The notes: generated by a model not told the origin, from the letters alone. DNA of 64,000 bases from Chloroflexi bacterium TSY (GCA_019217005.1 JAHBNG010000031.1:73085-137084); one strand, 5' to 3'. Shown: positions 16,418 to 26,608, numbered from the stretch's first letter. A program made the numbers and translations.

Positions 16418-17314
16418 ATGAAATCTTTATCTGATTGTCGAGTCGCCGTTGTCGGACTGGGGCTGATGGGTGCCAGTCTTTGTCTCGATCTGACCCAAAA
16501 TCAACTTTGTCGAGAAGTGCGTGGGATTGCGCGCCGCACAGAAACAGTTCTTCAAGCATTTTTTGCCGAGGCTGTTGATCTAGCAACCGATGATATTCAC
16601 ACGGGAATTCTGGGGGCGGATATTGTTATCTTGGCGACGCCTGTTAGAACTATCGTTTCAATGCTGCACGAGTTAGGACCATTATTGTGGCCAGGAACTC
16701 TCATCATGGATATGGGGAGCACCAAATCCGAAATCTGTGCAGTGATGGATGAGTTACCTGCAGGCGTTCAGCCTATCGGCGGTCATCCTATGACGGGAAA
16801 AGAGATGTCTGGTTTTGTTGCCGCTGAACCCGACCTGTATCGGAATGCAACCTGGGTGCTTTCACCGTTGGAACGGACAAGTCCTGCTTCTGTGGATCTG
16901 GCAATAGAGCTTGTGGAAGCGGTTCATGCTTGCCCAGTAGTCTTGCCTGCTCAACGCCACGATCGATTGGTAGCTAGTATTAGTCACTTACCGTTTTTGC
17001 TGGCATCAGCTCTTGTGCATGCTGTCTCTAATGTTGGTTGCGACGATCCCGTTGTTTGGGAGCTTGCTGCGGGCGGTTTTCGCGACACCAGCCGCGTCGC
17101 AGCAAGTGATACCCGCATGTTTATGGATATTTTGATGACGAATCGATCGGCGGTGCTGGAACAACTGGATTGTTTTAATGCGCAGGTAGCTGAACTGCAA
17201 AATCTTTTGTCTGATTCAAATGAAAGTGCCCTGAGACAAAAATTGATACAATCACAAACGGAGCGGGCGGATTGGGGGACACGCCTAGCGGGAAATGGAC
17301 ACTCTATAAAGTGA
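16418..17314 (+). CDS. tyrA: Prephenate dehydrogenase
   Basis: A 298-residue NAD(P)-dependent enzyme. The Rossmann motif is VAVVGLGLMGAS (residues ~9-20); later conserved blocks are DMGSTKSEI, the catalytic-region GGHPMTGKEMSG and, near 190, ASISHLPFLLASAL. There is no ACT domain. It converts prephenate to 4-hydroxyphenylpyruvate for tyrosine synthesis, competing with PheA for the product of AroH. It lies 26 bp after the DAHP synthase gene; no obvious Shine-Dalgarno is seen. Confidence 0.93.
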   Translation: MKSLSDCRVAVVGLGLMGASLCLDLTQNQLCREVRGIARRTETVLQAFFAEAVDLATDDIHTGILGADIVILATPVRTIVSMLHELGPLLWPGTLIMDMGSTKSEICAVMDELPAGVQPIGGHPMTGKEMSGFVAAEPDLYRNATWVLSPLERTSPASVDLAIELVEAVHACPVVLPAQRHDRLVASISHLPFLLASALVHAVSNVGCDDPVVWELAAGGFRDTSRVAASDTRMFMDILMTNRSAVLEQLDCFNAQVAELQNLLSDSNESALRQKLIQSQTERADWGTRLAGNGHSIK

Positions 17315-17469
17315 TTCTCATAGAGTAACATGATTACTCGGGTTCTATATGCCACTTTGGAACATATTTATACTCTAAGACTTGTCCAGATTGGCCTATA
17401 CCAAAAGGTTAAAATAACAGAATAGTCAACGATCAACGATGGCTATTGACCATTTTATTGGAAAACACA

Positions 17470-18780
17470 ATGACCCACTTAAAAATTAAATCCAATCACC
17501 CGCTCACTGGCCAATGCCGCGTCCCCGGCGATAAATCGATTAGCCACCGCTCCGTTATGTTTGGCAGCATTGCCGAAGGCGAAACCCGCGTACAAAATTT
17601 TCTTGATGGTGGCGACTGTCGTTCGACCGTTGAGATCATGCGTAATCTAGGTGTTCAGATTGACGAAATATCGCCGACTGAATTGATTGTACACGGTCGG
17701 GGCATCGATGGACTAACGGAGCCGAATGGTGTTCTCGATTGCGGCAATTCTGGCACAACTGTTCGACTTCTTACTGGCTTACTTGCTGGACAACGATTCA
17801 CGAGCTTTATCAATGGAACCGAGCAGATCCGTAGACGACCCATGGGACGAATTGTGCGTCCACTTCGCATGATGGGTGCGTCCATTATTGGGCGACAGGA
17901 TGGAAATTATGCACCTTTAGGCATCGAACAGCGAGAGCTACGCAGCATCGAGTATGATATGCCGGTGGCAAGTGCTCAGGTCAAAAGCTGTGTCTTATTA
18001 GCAGGTCTCTATGCAAATGGGCTCACTGTTGTACGCGAACCCGGTCCGACCCGCGATCATACAGAGCGAATGTTGCTTTCTATGGGTGCTCCGATTCAGC
18101 GTTGGGGCAATGCAATTCACTGCGAGCGACCGAAAAATCCATTGACTCCCCTCGATATCACAGTACCGGGAGATATCTCTTCTGCTGCCTTTTTGCTTGT
18201 TGCGGGTACGGTCGTGCCGGACAGCCGAATGACCATTGCCGATGTGGGTGTAAATCCAACCCGCAGTGGTATTGTGGATGCGTTGGTCGAAATGGGCGCC
18301 TCAATTGAATTTCAGAATGAGCGGGAAGACGGTGGTGAACCTGTCGCCGATCTGGAAGTGCGTTTCAGTAATTTGCAAGCCGCAAGATTTGGCGGTGAGC
18401 AGATTGTCACGATGATCGATGAGCTGCCGGTTCTGGCCGTGGCAGCGACGCAAGCCACTGGCACAACCGTTGTCAGAGATGCGGCTGAACTGCGCGTCAA
18501 GGAGACCGACCGCATTGCCTCTACCGTAAGCGAACTACGCAAAATGGGTGCTCAGATCGAGCCAACGGAAGATGGTTTTATCGTAGATGGACCAACAAAG
18601 CTGCGCGGCGCGCCAGTAGAGAGTCATGGCGATCATCGGATGGCGATGGCAATGACGATTGCGGGACTGGTTGCCGAAGGGACTTCAACAGTTTATGAAG
18701 CCGAGTTGACGGCAGATAGTTTTCCTGGCTATGAGTCGATGCTTCAGATTCTAGGAGCGGACATTGAGTTGCAAGAATAA
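17470..18780 (+). CDS. aroA: 3-phosphoshikimate 1-carboxyvinyltransferase (EPSP synthase)
   Basis: A 436-residue enzyme from ATG 17470; a TTG at 17446 would add eight residues outside the conserved start. Diagnostic motifs are PGDKSISHRSVMFGSIAEG near the start, LDCGNSGTTVRLLTG around 90-105, RRPMGRIVRPLRMMGA, SAQVKSC, and KETDRI/GDHRMAMA toward the C-terminus. It transfers enolpyruvate from PEP to shikimate-3-phosphate. The 155-bp gap after tyrA suggests a separate promoter. The following kinase-like gene begins 2 bp after the stop codon. Confidence 0.95.
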   Translation: MTHLKIKSNHPLTGQCRVPGDKSISHRSVMFGSIAEGETRVQNFLDGGDCRSTVEIMRNLGVQIDEISPTELIVHGRGIDGLTEPNGVLDCGNSGTTVRLLTGLLAGQRFTSFINGTEQIRRRPMGRIVRPLRMMGASIIGRQDGNYAPLGIEQRELRSIEYDMPVASAQVKSCVLLAGLYANGLTVVREPGPTRDHTERMLLSMGAPIQRWGNAIHCERPKNPLTPLDITVPGDISSAAFLLVAGTVVPDSRMTIADVGVNPTRSGIVDALVEMGASIEFQNEREDGGEPVADLEVRFSNLQAARFGGEQIVTMIDELPVLAVAATQATGTTVVRDAAELRVKETDRIASTVSELRKMGAQIEPTEDGFIVDGPTKLRGAPVESHGDHRMAMAMTIAGLVAEGTSTVYEAELTADSFPGYESMLQILGADIELQE

Positions 18781-18782
18781 CA

Positions 18783-19754
18783 ATGTCCCGACTTCCTTCA
18801 ACGGAAACAATCAAGCAGATTGCAGATCTGGTCACAAACACGTCCAATTGCTGCGTCAAATTCATTGGCCAAGGCGCCACGAGTGCAGCATGGCGTGTAG
18901 ACGCAAAGACTGAAGCGCTGATCATACGGATGATTCTCCGTGGGACAAATCGGCCAGTTACATATCGCTCTGAATTTACAATTCTGCAACTGTTGCATAG
19001 TCAAGGGGCCTACGTTCCGGAACCGTTGTTAAACAGCCTAGACGATCGCTCACAACCGATTGTAGATATAACAGAACCGTGGGCAATCACACGCGTACTG
19101 CCTGGACAAGCACTACAAAAAGAGGCGATGTCCCATTCTGTCGCCAATAGTTTAGGAACTTTCTTAGCGCATCTTCACGGCATTCCCGTTCAAGGGTATG
19201 GTCGTTTGCAAGAAGATGAGAGCCGAATTTGTGGTCAACAGACCGATGCGTTGTCGGGTATTCTTGCTAGATGGTGTTGGGGGCAATTGTGGCCTTTTGA
19301 TCAATCGTCACTTCATGATCATCCGTTTGCCAAGATGGATCCCGCATTGATTCCCAAATTGCAAATGGTTCAGGCCGAGCTTTTGGAGTTGGCCAGCTCA
19401 GAAAATGCCGTCCTGCTGCATGCCGATCTACACGGAGAGCATATTTTTCAGGAGAACAGCGAGCTGACTGGCGTCATCGATTTTGGTGCAGCGGCCATCG
19501 GTCTGCCGGCGTGGGACTTTGCCATTTTAGCGCACTATCATGGATGGGCTGCAGTGCAACAGGTTCTCATGGAATACGATGGATCAGTTCTACGTCAGAA
19601 GGCGTTCGTACATCAAGTACAGGAATTGGCGATTGTGATCGGGCTGTACAAGCTAGAGCGAGCTGTCAAAGCAGATGCATCCAAACAAAAAGTGGAGCGA
19701 ATACGAAAATTTGTCTGTCAAACAATAGGCGGTGGCATCCCAAATTGTGTGTAA
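18783..19754 (+). CDS. APH/choline-kinase-family phosphotransferase
   Basis: A 323-residue protein with the protein-kinase-like APH fold: Brenner-type catalytic motif LLHADLHGEHIF (~residues 215-226) with the catalytic Asp, and metal-binding VIDFGAAAIG (~232-241). The N-terminal lobe has GQGATSAAWRVDAKTEALIIR, a nucleotide-binding loop and lysine-region equivalent. Substrate is unknown; sugar, choline or antibiotic kinases share these motifs. It starts 2 bp after aroA and is likely translationally coupled, though no shikimate kinase (aroK) is otherwise visible in the cluster. Its last residues and stop codon are encoded by palindromic repeat b, so the C-terminus has been altered by that element. 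Confidence 0.8.
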   Translation: MSRLPSTETIKQIADLVTNTSNCCVKFIGQGATSAAWRVDAKTEALIIRMILRGTNRPVTYRSEFTILQLLHSQGAYVPEPLLNSLDDRSQPIVDITEPWAITRVLPGQALQKEAMSHSVANSLGTFLAHLHGIPVQGYGRLQEDESRICGQQTDALSGILARWCWGQLWPFDQSSLHDHPFAKMDPALIPKLQMVQAELLELASSENAVLLHADLHGEHIFQENSELTGVIDFGAAAIGLPAWDFAILAHYHGWAAVQQVLMEYDGSVLRQKAFVHQVQELAIVIGLYKLERAVKADASKQKVERIRKFVCQTIGGGIPNCV

Positions 19755-19810
19755 ATTCGCTTTCTCTCTGAGAGGTCAATTCATTCTTACACAATTTGTG
19801 TGATACCACC
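19731..19810. repeat. GTGT-family palindromic repeat, copy b
   Basis: Inverted repeat GGTGGCATCCCAAATTGTGT / ACACAATTTGTGTGATACCACC around a Cys/Thr-rich loop; belongs to the GGTGGTAT subtype with copy d. It overlaps the end of the kinase-like gene and provides its TAA. Confidence 0.8.
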
Positions 19811-19828
19811 CAATTAGTAAGGTACTCA

Positions 19829-20569
19829 ATGAATAGTCGATCAATTCTGGCCTATAATAGTGACCAGCAGGCGCAGAACTACAACTCTCGGCGTGGCTTC
19901 GACCCTGCACGGAAGGAACGGATGCTAAACAGTGCGCTACGATTACTAATCGATTTAGCACCAACTGACTCAACCTTGCTCGAACTTGGTGCCGGCACCG
20001 GACTATTCACCCAGAAGATCGTTGACTCAACTCATTTTTCTCGCATTCATGTCACGGATGGGGCTTCTTCAATGCTCTCAATTGCGCAAGAGCAACTGAC
20101 CTCTTGTCATACACAGCTTACATTTGAGCTTCTCGACTTTGCTGGGTCCGGTTGGTCCGCTCGATGTCACAATGTTCATTTTGATGCCGTAACGAGCTCC
20201 ATGGCCATACATCATGTGGCTGACAAACAGAGGCTCTTCGATGAAGTTTTTCATCTATTGAGCGATGGAGGTATCTTTGTTATTGCTGATCACATCTCTG
20301 GTTCCTCTGAACTGTTTGATAAAGTGATTCAGCACGAGCGTGGTCGCACAAAATTGGCTGCCAATGGTCTAGAACAACCTGATTCTGCTGCAATGATTTC
20401 GTTTATTGCGTCTGACCTACGTAAACAAGCGGCGGAAGGGAACCGTTGCGAGTCGCTCACTCAATATCTCCACTATCTTTCATCGGCTGGTTTCCAACAC
20501 GTGGATTGTCTCTGGCGCGACAGTTGGTTGGCAGTCATTGTCGCCATCAAGAAAGGAACAATCTCTTGA
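19829..20569 (+). CDS. Class I SAM-dependent methyltransferase
   Basis: A 246-residue protein from ATG 19829, chosen because the upstream ATG 19796 lies inside repeat b. Motif I is LLELGAGTGLFTQ (~residues 52-64), followed by an acidic IHVTDGASSMLSIA segment and VTSSMAIHHVADKQRLF, as in Methyltransf_25/11 proteins. Substrate unknown. It sits between the kinase-like gene and aroE and its TGA overlaps the TTG start of aroE, so it is part of the aromatic operon, but no aromatic-pathway step obviously needs it. Confidence 0.85.
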   Translation: MNSRSILAYNSDQQAQNYNSRRGFDPARKERMLNSALRLLIDLAPTDSTLLELGAGTGLFTQKIVDSTHFSRIHVTDGASSMLSIAQEQLTSCHTQLTFELLDFAGSGWSARCHNVHFDAVTSSMAIHHVADKQRLFDEVFHLLSDGGIFVIADHISGSSELFDKVIQHERGRTKLAANGLEQPDSAAMISFIASDLRKQAAEGNRCESLTQYLHYLSSAGFQHVDCLWRDSWLAVIVAIKKGTIS

Positions 20570-21474
20570 CATCATCCTCATTAATTTCAGGCAAAACACA
20601 AATGGTCGGCTTGATTGGCTACCCCGTCAGCCACAGCATCAGCCCCCCCATGCACAACGCAGCATTCTCAGACCTGGGCTTAGATTGGTGCTATATACCG
20701 CTACCGGTTCCAATTGAGCCACGGGAGCGAATCGCCGAAGCAGTCCGTGGTGTGCGTGCACTGGGGTTGGCGGGGTGCAATGTGACGGTGCCGCACAAGC
20801 AAGCAGTCATGCCGCATTTAGACAAATTGACTCAAGCGGCAGAGGCCATCGGTGCTGTCAACACCATCCGCGTTGAAGATGATGGCTCGCTTCTGGGCGA
20901 CAACACAGATGCACCGGGGTTTGTGCGCGACATCGAATCACACGGGGTTGAACTGCGCGGAAAATGGACGCTTGTTCTGGGAGCCGGTGGCTCCTCCCGC
21001 GCGATTGTCTATGGTCTGGCGAATGCTGGTTGCGTGGAGATTGCCATCGCCAATCGTACGGTCTCAAAGGCCCACCAATTAGCTACTGAGATGCAGGTTT
21101 ATTTTGACGGTTGTTCGATCTCAGGCCATGCCATGTCGGGCGATCTTGCGGCACTCGCACAGAAAACAGATCTAATTGTCAACTGTACTTCGCTAGGTAT
21201 GACGCCCAATGTGGATGCGATGGCTTGGGATCCAACCGTACATTTTCGCTCCGACCAGATTGTCTACGATCTCGTCTACAATCCGCCACAGACTCGCATC
21301 TTGCAGAAAGCAGAACAAGATGGGGCGCAAGCAATTGGTGGACTTGGCATGTTGGTCTGGCAAGGGGCCATTGCCTTTGAGATATGGACGGGACAATTTC
21401 CATCTGTGGTTCTCATGACGGAGGCCGTGACGCGCGCTTTCTCTGACAAACCCACAGCAGGAGAGGAATCATGA
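20566..21474 (+). CDS. aroE: Shikimate dehydrogenase
   Basis: A 302-residue enzyme. TTG 20566 overlaps the preceding stop (TTGA) and has GAAAGGAA upstream; ATG 20602 is an alternative start 12 codons later. Substrate-side motif GLIGYPVSHSISPPMHNAAF, the catalytic Lys in NVTVPHKQAV, Asn/Asp in GAVNTI and GDNTDAPGF, and the NADP-binding LVLGAGGSSRAIVYGL are all present. It reduces 3-dehydroshikimate to shikimate. It overlaps pheS by 4 bp (ATGA). Confidence 0.94.
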   Translation: MTSSSLISGKTQMVGLIGYPVSHSISPPMHNAAFSDLGLDWCYIPLPVPIEPRERIAEAVRGVRALGLAGCNVTVPHKQAVMPHLDKLTQAAEAIGAVNTIRVEDDGSLLGDNTDAPGFVRDIESHGVELRGKWTLVLGAGGSSRAIVYGLANAGCVEIAIANRTVSKAHQLATEMQVYFDGCSISGHAMSGDLAALAQKTDLIVNCTSLGMTPNVDAMAWDPTVHFRSDQIVYDLVYNPPQTRILQKAEQDGAQAIGGLGMLVWQGAIAFEIWTGQFPSVVLMTEAVTRAFSDKPTAGEES

Positions 21475-23027
21475 CTGTATCGCAAAGCAAGGAGCGTTCC
21501 GCAGTGTCGACAATCTTGAGCCCACACGAGGCGGCCGTGATTCGAGCGCTCCAAGCAGAGACGGAGGGTGCCACGCTTATAGAGATCGCCGAATGGAGCG
21601 ACATCGAGGTCGCTCAGGCTCGTTCTGCGGTGGAGCGGTTGAAGCTAAAGAGTGCGCTCGAGCAGACAAACGAGCAGGTAGTTGCTCATGTGACACTCAC
21701 CGAATTTGGCGATGAGTGCGCAACACTCGGTCTGCCAGAGTTGCGGCTGCTGCGTATGCTGAACGAAGAGGGACCGCTCTCCATTCGGGCGCTCCAACAG
21801 CGGGAGGATCTCTCACCAGCAGAGGTAGGTGCAGCGTTCGGGGCACTCAAACAGGCCGGAGCACTCAAGCTCGTAGATGGAATAGTGCATCCTGTGCAGG
21901 ACGAGAACGATGCACGCGCTGTCACTGCACTAGATGCCCGTCAACGCCTGGTAAAAAGAGTCCAGACAGATGGGACTCTAGAACGTACTGCCCTAACGCT
22001 CGAAGAACAAAAGTGGTTACTCGAACGCCGGTTACGCAACCTCTTTCGACTGCGTGAATCAAAAGTACGTAGCTATCGACTCACTGAAAGAGGACATACA
22101 CTGCTCCCAACAGCATTAGAAAGCGCAGATGAACTGGTTCGTCTAACACCTGCTATGCTTCAGAACGGATCGTGGCGGGAACGCCGATTTCGACAATTTA
22201 ATATTGGACTGCCACCTCGCCTCGTTGGAGGTAGCCGCAATCCCTATCGACGCTTTCTCGATCGAACCAAGCAGACGCTTCTTGCACTGGGTTTCGAGGA
22301 GATGCGCGGCTCTCTGGTCGAGAATGAGTTCTGGGACATGGACGCGCTCTTTATGCCTCAATTCCACCCGGCGCGTGAGATTCACGACGTCTATTTTGTA
22401 CAGTCGCCTACCCATGGTCGGGAGATCCTTGAACCTTATCTTTCCAATGTGGCCAAAGCTCATGCAGGAAGCTCTGATTATGACTCTCGCGGCTGGGGAT
22501 ATCTCTTTGATAAGAAGCGTACCCACCGACTTATCTTGCGCAGCCAAGGCACGGCGCTCTCTGCACGTCAGTTGATCAAGCAGCCGAATATTCCAGGCAA
22601 GTACTTTTCCATGGCGCGTTGCTTCCGCTATGACGCAGTCGATGCCACCCACGCACCGGATTTCATTCAGATCGAGGGGATCGTCCTCTCGGAGCAGATC
22701 ACGCTGCGCCACTTATTGGGAATGCTTCAACTCTTTGCGTACGAGGTGGCCCAAGCCGAGGAGGTCCGCGCCGTACCCGCTTACTTTCCCTTCACTGAAC
22801 CCTCAGTCGAGATGCACATGCGTCATCCTACGCTTGGCTGGATCGAGTTGGGCGGCGCAGGTATCTTCCGCCCAGAAGTGACGGGACCCCTAGAAATCGA
22901 CGTACCGGTGATTGCGTGGGGATTGGGGCTGGACCGGATGGCGATGACTGCCTTGGGTTTCAACGACATCCGCCACCTTTTTACCAATAATTTGGTGAAT
23001 GGGCTTGGCGATCTGCGAGTCTATTAA
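21471..23027 (+). CDS. pheS: Phenylalanyl-tRNA synthetase alpha subunit, archaeal/eukaryotic type
   Basis: A 518-residue subunit, far longer than the ~340 residues of ordinary bacterial PheS. Residues 1-~200 are winged-helix-like modules as in archaeal and eukaryotic cytosolic PheRS alpha. The class II catalytic core begins near 235: GSRNPYRRFLDRTKQTLLAL, then ENEFWDMDALFMPQFHPARE (motif 2 region of the archaeal type), and motif 3 AWGLGLDRMAM near the end. It charges tRNA-Phe together with pheT. Start follows AGGAGAGGAA and overlaps aroE by 4 bp. Confidence 0.93.
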   Translation: MTVSQSKERSAVSTILSPHEAAVIRALQAETEGATLIEIAEWSDIEVAQARSAVERLKLKSALEQTNEQVVAHVTLTEFGDECATLGLPELRLLRMLNEEGPLSIRALQQREDLSPAEVGAAFGALKQAGALKLVDGIVHPVQDENDARAVTALDARQRLVKRVQTDGTLERTALTLEEQKWLLERRLRNLFRLRESKVRSYRLTERGHTLLPTALESADELVRLTPAMLQNGSWRERRFRQFNIGLPPRLVGGSRNPYRRFLDRTKQTLLALGFEEMRGSLVENEFWDMDALFMPQFHPAREIHDVYFVQSPTHGREILEPYLSNVAKAHAGSSDYDSRGWGYLFDKKRTHRLILRSQGTALSARQLIKQPNIPGKYFSMARCFRYDAVDATHAPDFIQIEGIVLSEQITLRHLLGMLQLFAYEVAQAEEVRAVPAYFPFTEPSVEMHMRHPTLGWIELGGAGIFRPEVTGPLEIDVPVIAWGLGLDRMAMTALGFNDIRHLFTNNLVNGLGDLRVY

Positions 23028-23144
23028 ACTGAACGCAGATTTGAGAGTCTCAGCATTGTTTTGGTCAAGATGGCATTGTCTCATCGTTTGTGACGCTGAA
23101 CAAACAAGCTGTTTGTTCTACAATAGGAATTTGGAGTAAACCGA

Positions 23145-25022
23145 ATGCCAACCATTACGGTTCAACGCCAGGATCTCTATCGACTGGCTGGGTTAGAGAT
23201 TGACTATCCATTGGCTGCGCTGGACGAGAAGTTGATGTTGGTCAAGGGCGAGTTGAATAGCCGCACACATGACGGTATCGACCTGCGTAGGACAGATGGC
23301 ACTTGGCAAGTCGATAGCGATAACTACAAGTTGCGCATTGAGCTAGCCGACACCAATCGTCCCGATCTCTGGTCGGTGGAAGGAATCGCTCGCCATCTCC
23401 GCGATCACGCACGTGGACATGGTGAACGATATGTTTTTGCGCCTTCCACGTCGATTTCTGATAGTGAGCCGAAGAGAGACGACCGACAGTTCGAGATCCG
23501 TGTGGATCCGCAAATGGAGGCGATTCGACCTTATGTGGGTGGCTTTCTTGCACAGGGCGGGGTCATGGATGAGGCGACTCTATTGGCCATCATCGAGGCA
23601 CAGGAGACGTTGACCGCCAACTTTGGTCGACATCGCCGCGCTGTCTCGATTGGCCTCTATGATGGAGAAACGCTGGCATGGCCAATTCGCTATACTGCCG
23701 TCGGATTTGATGAGATGCGTTTTGTGCCGCTGCCGCCAGTGAGTGAAGGTGAGAACGAGAACGAGGCATGGCCGATGGATCTTGCCATGACGCCGCGTGA
23801 GATATTGGAACAGCACCCGACGGGACGCGAGTATGCAACCATCCTGGCCGATGTGGCTCAGGCACCAATGCTCTTTGATGCAAACGATGAAGTACTCTCC
23901 TTCCCACCAATTATCAATAGTGCTTACTTAGGACGAGTCACCGTGGGTATGCGTGCGATCTTTGTAGAAGCAACCGGTCTGGACCAGGATCAGTGTCTGC
24001 TTGTGCTCAATATCTTGGCCGCGAATTTTCAGGATCGAGGATGGACAATCAGACCTGTAACGAGCAACTACCCCTACGGGACACCACGCGGATGTAATGT
24101 TCATGCTCCGTTCAACCTGTCACAGCAGCAGCAAGTTTGCCTGAGTAATTTCGTGCGCTCCCTTGGCGAACTGACCACTGAAGATGAGGTGATGGCTTCA
24201 TTACACGCGTATGGGGTTGATTGCTCGATCATCAGCTCTGGATCGGAGAGTGGTGACCCAAAGGAGACAATTCTTCTTGCAACTGCTCCTCCCTATCGTC
24301 AAGATTATCTCCACGCCGTAGATGTGATCGAGGATTATGCCATCAGCCGAGGGTACGATAGCTTGACACCATTGCTACCAACTGATTTTACTGTCGGGAA
24401 GCTCGATCCAATGACCGAATTGGAGGATCTTGTGCGAGATTTGCTGATCGGTTTCGGCTTCGAGGAGGCGGTCTGCAATATTCTGACGAGTCACCAGGTC
24501 ATTCGGATGCAGATGGACCTGCCGGAGGATGAGGCTCAGCCTTCCACATATGGAGGTTTTCATGGCGGTTTGAGCGTCTCTATTCAGAACATAATGAGCC
24601 GCAACTATGCAACATTGCGCGATTGGGTGATCCCTTCGCTGCTTGAGATTGAATCCCATTCTACTGCAACACTTTATCCGCATCGAATCTTTGAAGTAGG
24701 CGAAGTGGCTGTCTACGAACCAGATGAGAATCTTGGCTCACGAACGGAATCGCGCGCGGCGGGGATCAATGCTGATGAGGGGGTAAACTTTGACACAACC
24801 CAGTCGGTTATCTACGCGCTGCTCCAGAGTCTGGAATTGCCTTTTGTGGTTCAACCATGGCAGCATCCTTCTTTCATTCCCGGACGCGTGGCTAGACTGA
24901 CGGGAAAAGACGGGCAACCCATTGGCTTTTTGGGTGAACTTTCTCCACAGGTGTTGACGAATTGGGGAATCCGTGTGCCGATTTCTGCGTTCGAAATAAC
25001 CGTCAATGCCCTTCACCATTAG
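23145..25022 (+). CDS. pheT: Phenylalanyl-tRNA synthetase beta subunit, archaeal type
   Basis: A 625-residue subunit; bacterial PheT is ~800 residues and carries an N-terminal EMAP-II-like tRNA-binding domain and a C-terminal FDX-ACB domain, both absent here. The start MPTITVQRQDLYRLAG, ADTNRPDLWSVEGIARHLR (B5-type neighbourhood) and the B3/4 editing region around 230-300 follow the archaeal layout; the tail carries the catalytic-like PheT core with PHRIFEVGEV and GFLGELSP. It completes the heterotetramer with pheS, 117 bp upstream. It is followed directly by an insertion sequence. Confidence 0.92.
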   Translation: MPTITVQRQDLYRLAGLEIDYPLAALDEKLMLVKGELNSRTHDGIDLRRTDGTWQVDSDNYKLRIELADTNRPDLWSVEGIARHLRDHARGHGERYVFAPSTSISDSEPKRDDRQFEIRVDPQMEAIRPYVGGFLAQGGVMDEATLLAIIEAQETLTANFGRHRRAVSIGLYDGETLAWPIRYTAVGFDEMRFVPLPPVSEGENENEAWPMDLAMTPREILEQHPTGREYATILADVAQAPMLFDANDEVLSFPPIINSAYLGRVTVGMRAIFVEATGLDQDQCLLVLNILAANFQDRGWTIRPVTSNYPYGTPRGCNVHAPFNLSQQQQVCLSNFVRSLGELTTEDEVMASLHAYGVDCSIISSGSESGDPKETILLATAPPYRQDYLHAVDVIEDYAISRGYDSLTPLLPTDFTVGKLDPMTELEDLVRDLLIGFGFEEAVCNILTSHQVIRMQMDLPEDEAQPSTYGGFHGGLSVSIQNIMSRNYATLRDWVIPSLLEIESHSTATLYPHRIFEVGEVAVYEPDENLGSRTESRAAGINADEGVNFDTTQSVIYALLQSLELPFVVQPWQHPSFIPGRVARLTGKDGQPIGFLGELSPQVLTNWGIRVPISAFEITVNALHH

Positions 25023-25114
25023 TTATGTCCAAAGCCACTGGGTATGGATAATATGATCTTGACAAAAACTTCCTTCCACATCTAAGATTACATCTAAATG
25101 CAATCCTAATGTAA

Positions 25115-26608
25115 CTTTACTTTCTGGTAAAAGAAAAGAGATGAGGTGAGAAATGTGACAAAAAGCGGTTAGCAGTTCATCCTAAAGGTAGAGAACCCAA
25201 AAAGGAGGAAGGAATGCTAACCGCGCCAGAAATAACTATAGCAGTACTGATGAATGTATTGCAAGTAACGCCGATGGGAACAAACGTAAATGTAATGCGT
25301 CTGATGTGGGCAATGCGGAATGGGTCGTTTCTGAAAAGTCGAGGAGCAATCCATAGCGCATTGAAAGAAAGCGGGTTTGAAGATGAGGAGCTCCGGCGAA
25401 GCTGGTGGAGCTTTCGATATGGATCATGGGATATCACAAGTCTGCTGGGGTCGTGGCAAGAAGAAGTGGAAAGGGAATGGGAGGCAAAAAAGTTAGAAGG
25501 GTACCGAGTGAAAAGCATAGATATCACAGGGTTCTGGCGACCGAAGCTGCAAGGGAAAGTGAACCGACTCTATAACTCAACGGCTCGTCGGCATTGCCCG
25601 CGCTCATCTTTGGAGTGATGATAAGCTCGGGGAGATAGGCGGGAAGCGAGTGCCACTGCTCAAGGCAATCATGAGATGCACGGTTGGAACAAAGGAAAGT
25701 GAGTTTCGGAAAAGCTGCTGAAAGAGACGAAGAAATCACTGGAGTCAGACGAAGTGGCGGTGGTCGATGCCGGGTTTACAATCAGAGAAATGCTAGAAAG
25801 CGGCATAGACCGATTTGTCCTGCGGGAAGCGATTAACTGCACAGTGCGCCGCAATGAGTTCCCAAACGCAAAGAAAAAGGCAGACCACCTGAATATGGTG
25901 ATATTGTGCGACCGCTCTCTCGCAGCTATAAGGGAAAGCGACTCGAGGCTACAACTCCGGACTCGTCTGGTCGCTTTCTCTATAGTGGTCGCCTGATTTG
26001 CTATCAAGCATGGCACAATCTCGTCCCCAGAACAACCAAGGTGGATACAGCCAACCGTACCTACTCGATTTACGTCATTCAGGATCCGGCCTACAACACA
26101 CCTTTGGTTTTGGCGACCGTTATGACTTTGCAGCCTGAAACCATTTATCTTGTCTACCTGGAACGCTGGCCTGTTGAACATCCCCCCTTGGCTTCCAAGC
26201 AGATGATTGGCTTACATCGTCAATTTGTTCATGCCGATGAGGCTTGTTTCCGCTTACCTGAACTGGGGCTGCTGGCTGGCAATCTTCTTTCCCATTTAGC
26301 CGCTTCTCTTCCTCCCATACCGACTGGCTACTGGGATCGAGAGCCTCAATCCACTCCCGGCAGGCTGCGCCGTGTTCTCTCGAGTGCTCTTTTTCCAACT
26401 CCTGACCAACTCGACCCTGACTTTCGGAAAAAGGCCTCGGTTTCACACCATTTCCCTAAAGGCGTTCTCGCTCATCGCCGCCTCAATGCCGCTGCTTAAA
26501 CTAGCCGAGCACTATTTTTACATTTTATCCCGTTTTTTCAGGGTGGATTCTTTTTTCCGCCCCTTTCGGTTTGCCCTTTGTCACTCAAGCCTTTACCAGA
26601 AAGTAAAG
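25115..26608. mobile_element. Complete but degenerate insertion sequence, 1494 bp, 17-bp inverted ends, 6-bp target duplication
   Basis: Left end CTTTACTTTCTGGTAAA (25115-25131) and right end TTTACCAGAAAGTAAAG (26592-26608) are perfect inverted repeats. ATGTAA occurs just outside both ends (25109-25114 and 26609-26614), a target-site duplication. The interior holds one transposase gene broken by several frameshifts. It lies between pheT and the toxin-antitoxin pair. Confidence 0.9.
25214..26499 (+). pseudogene. Frameshifted DDE transposase
   Basis: Transposase-like sequence is spread over several frames: 25214-25618 (ending after the first Asp segment IDITGFWRPKLQG), a middle part around 25585-25990 with VAVVDAGFTIREMLESGIDR (second Asp), and 25906-26499 with YLERWPVEHP (candidate catalytic Glu). 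Stops and frame changes near 25618, 25710 and 25950 mean no functional protein. GGAGG precedes the first ATG. I do not recognise the IS family; the D-D-E order is inferred from motif placement. Confidence 0.8.

Noticed and set aside
22143..22712. 189-residue antisense ORF in pheS
   Set aside because: A shadow of a strongly supported gene, without ribosome site or domain.
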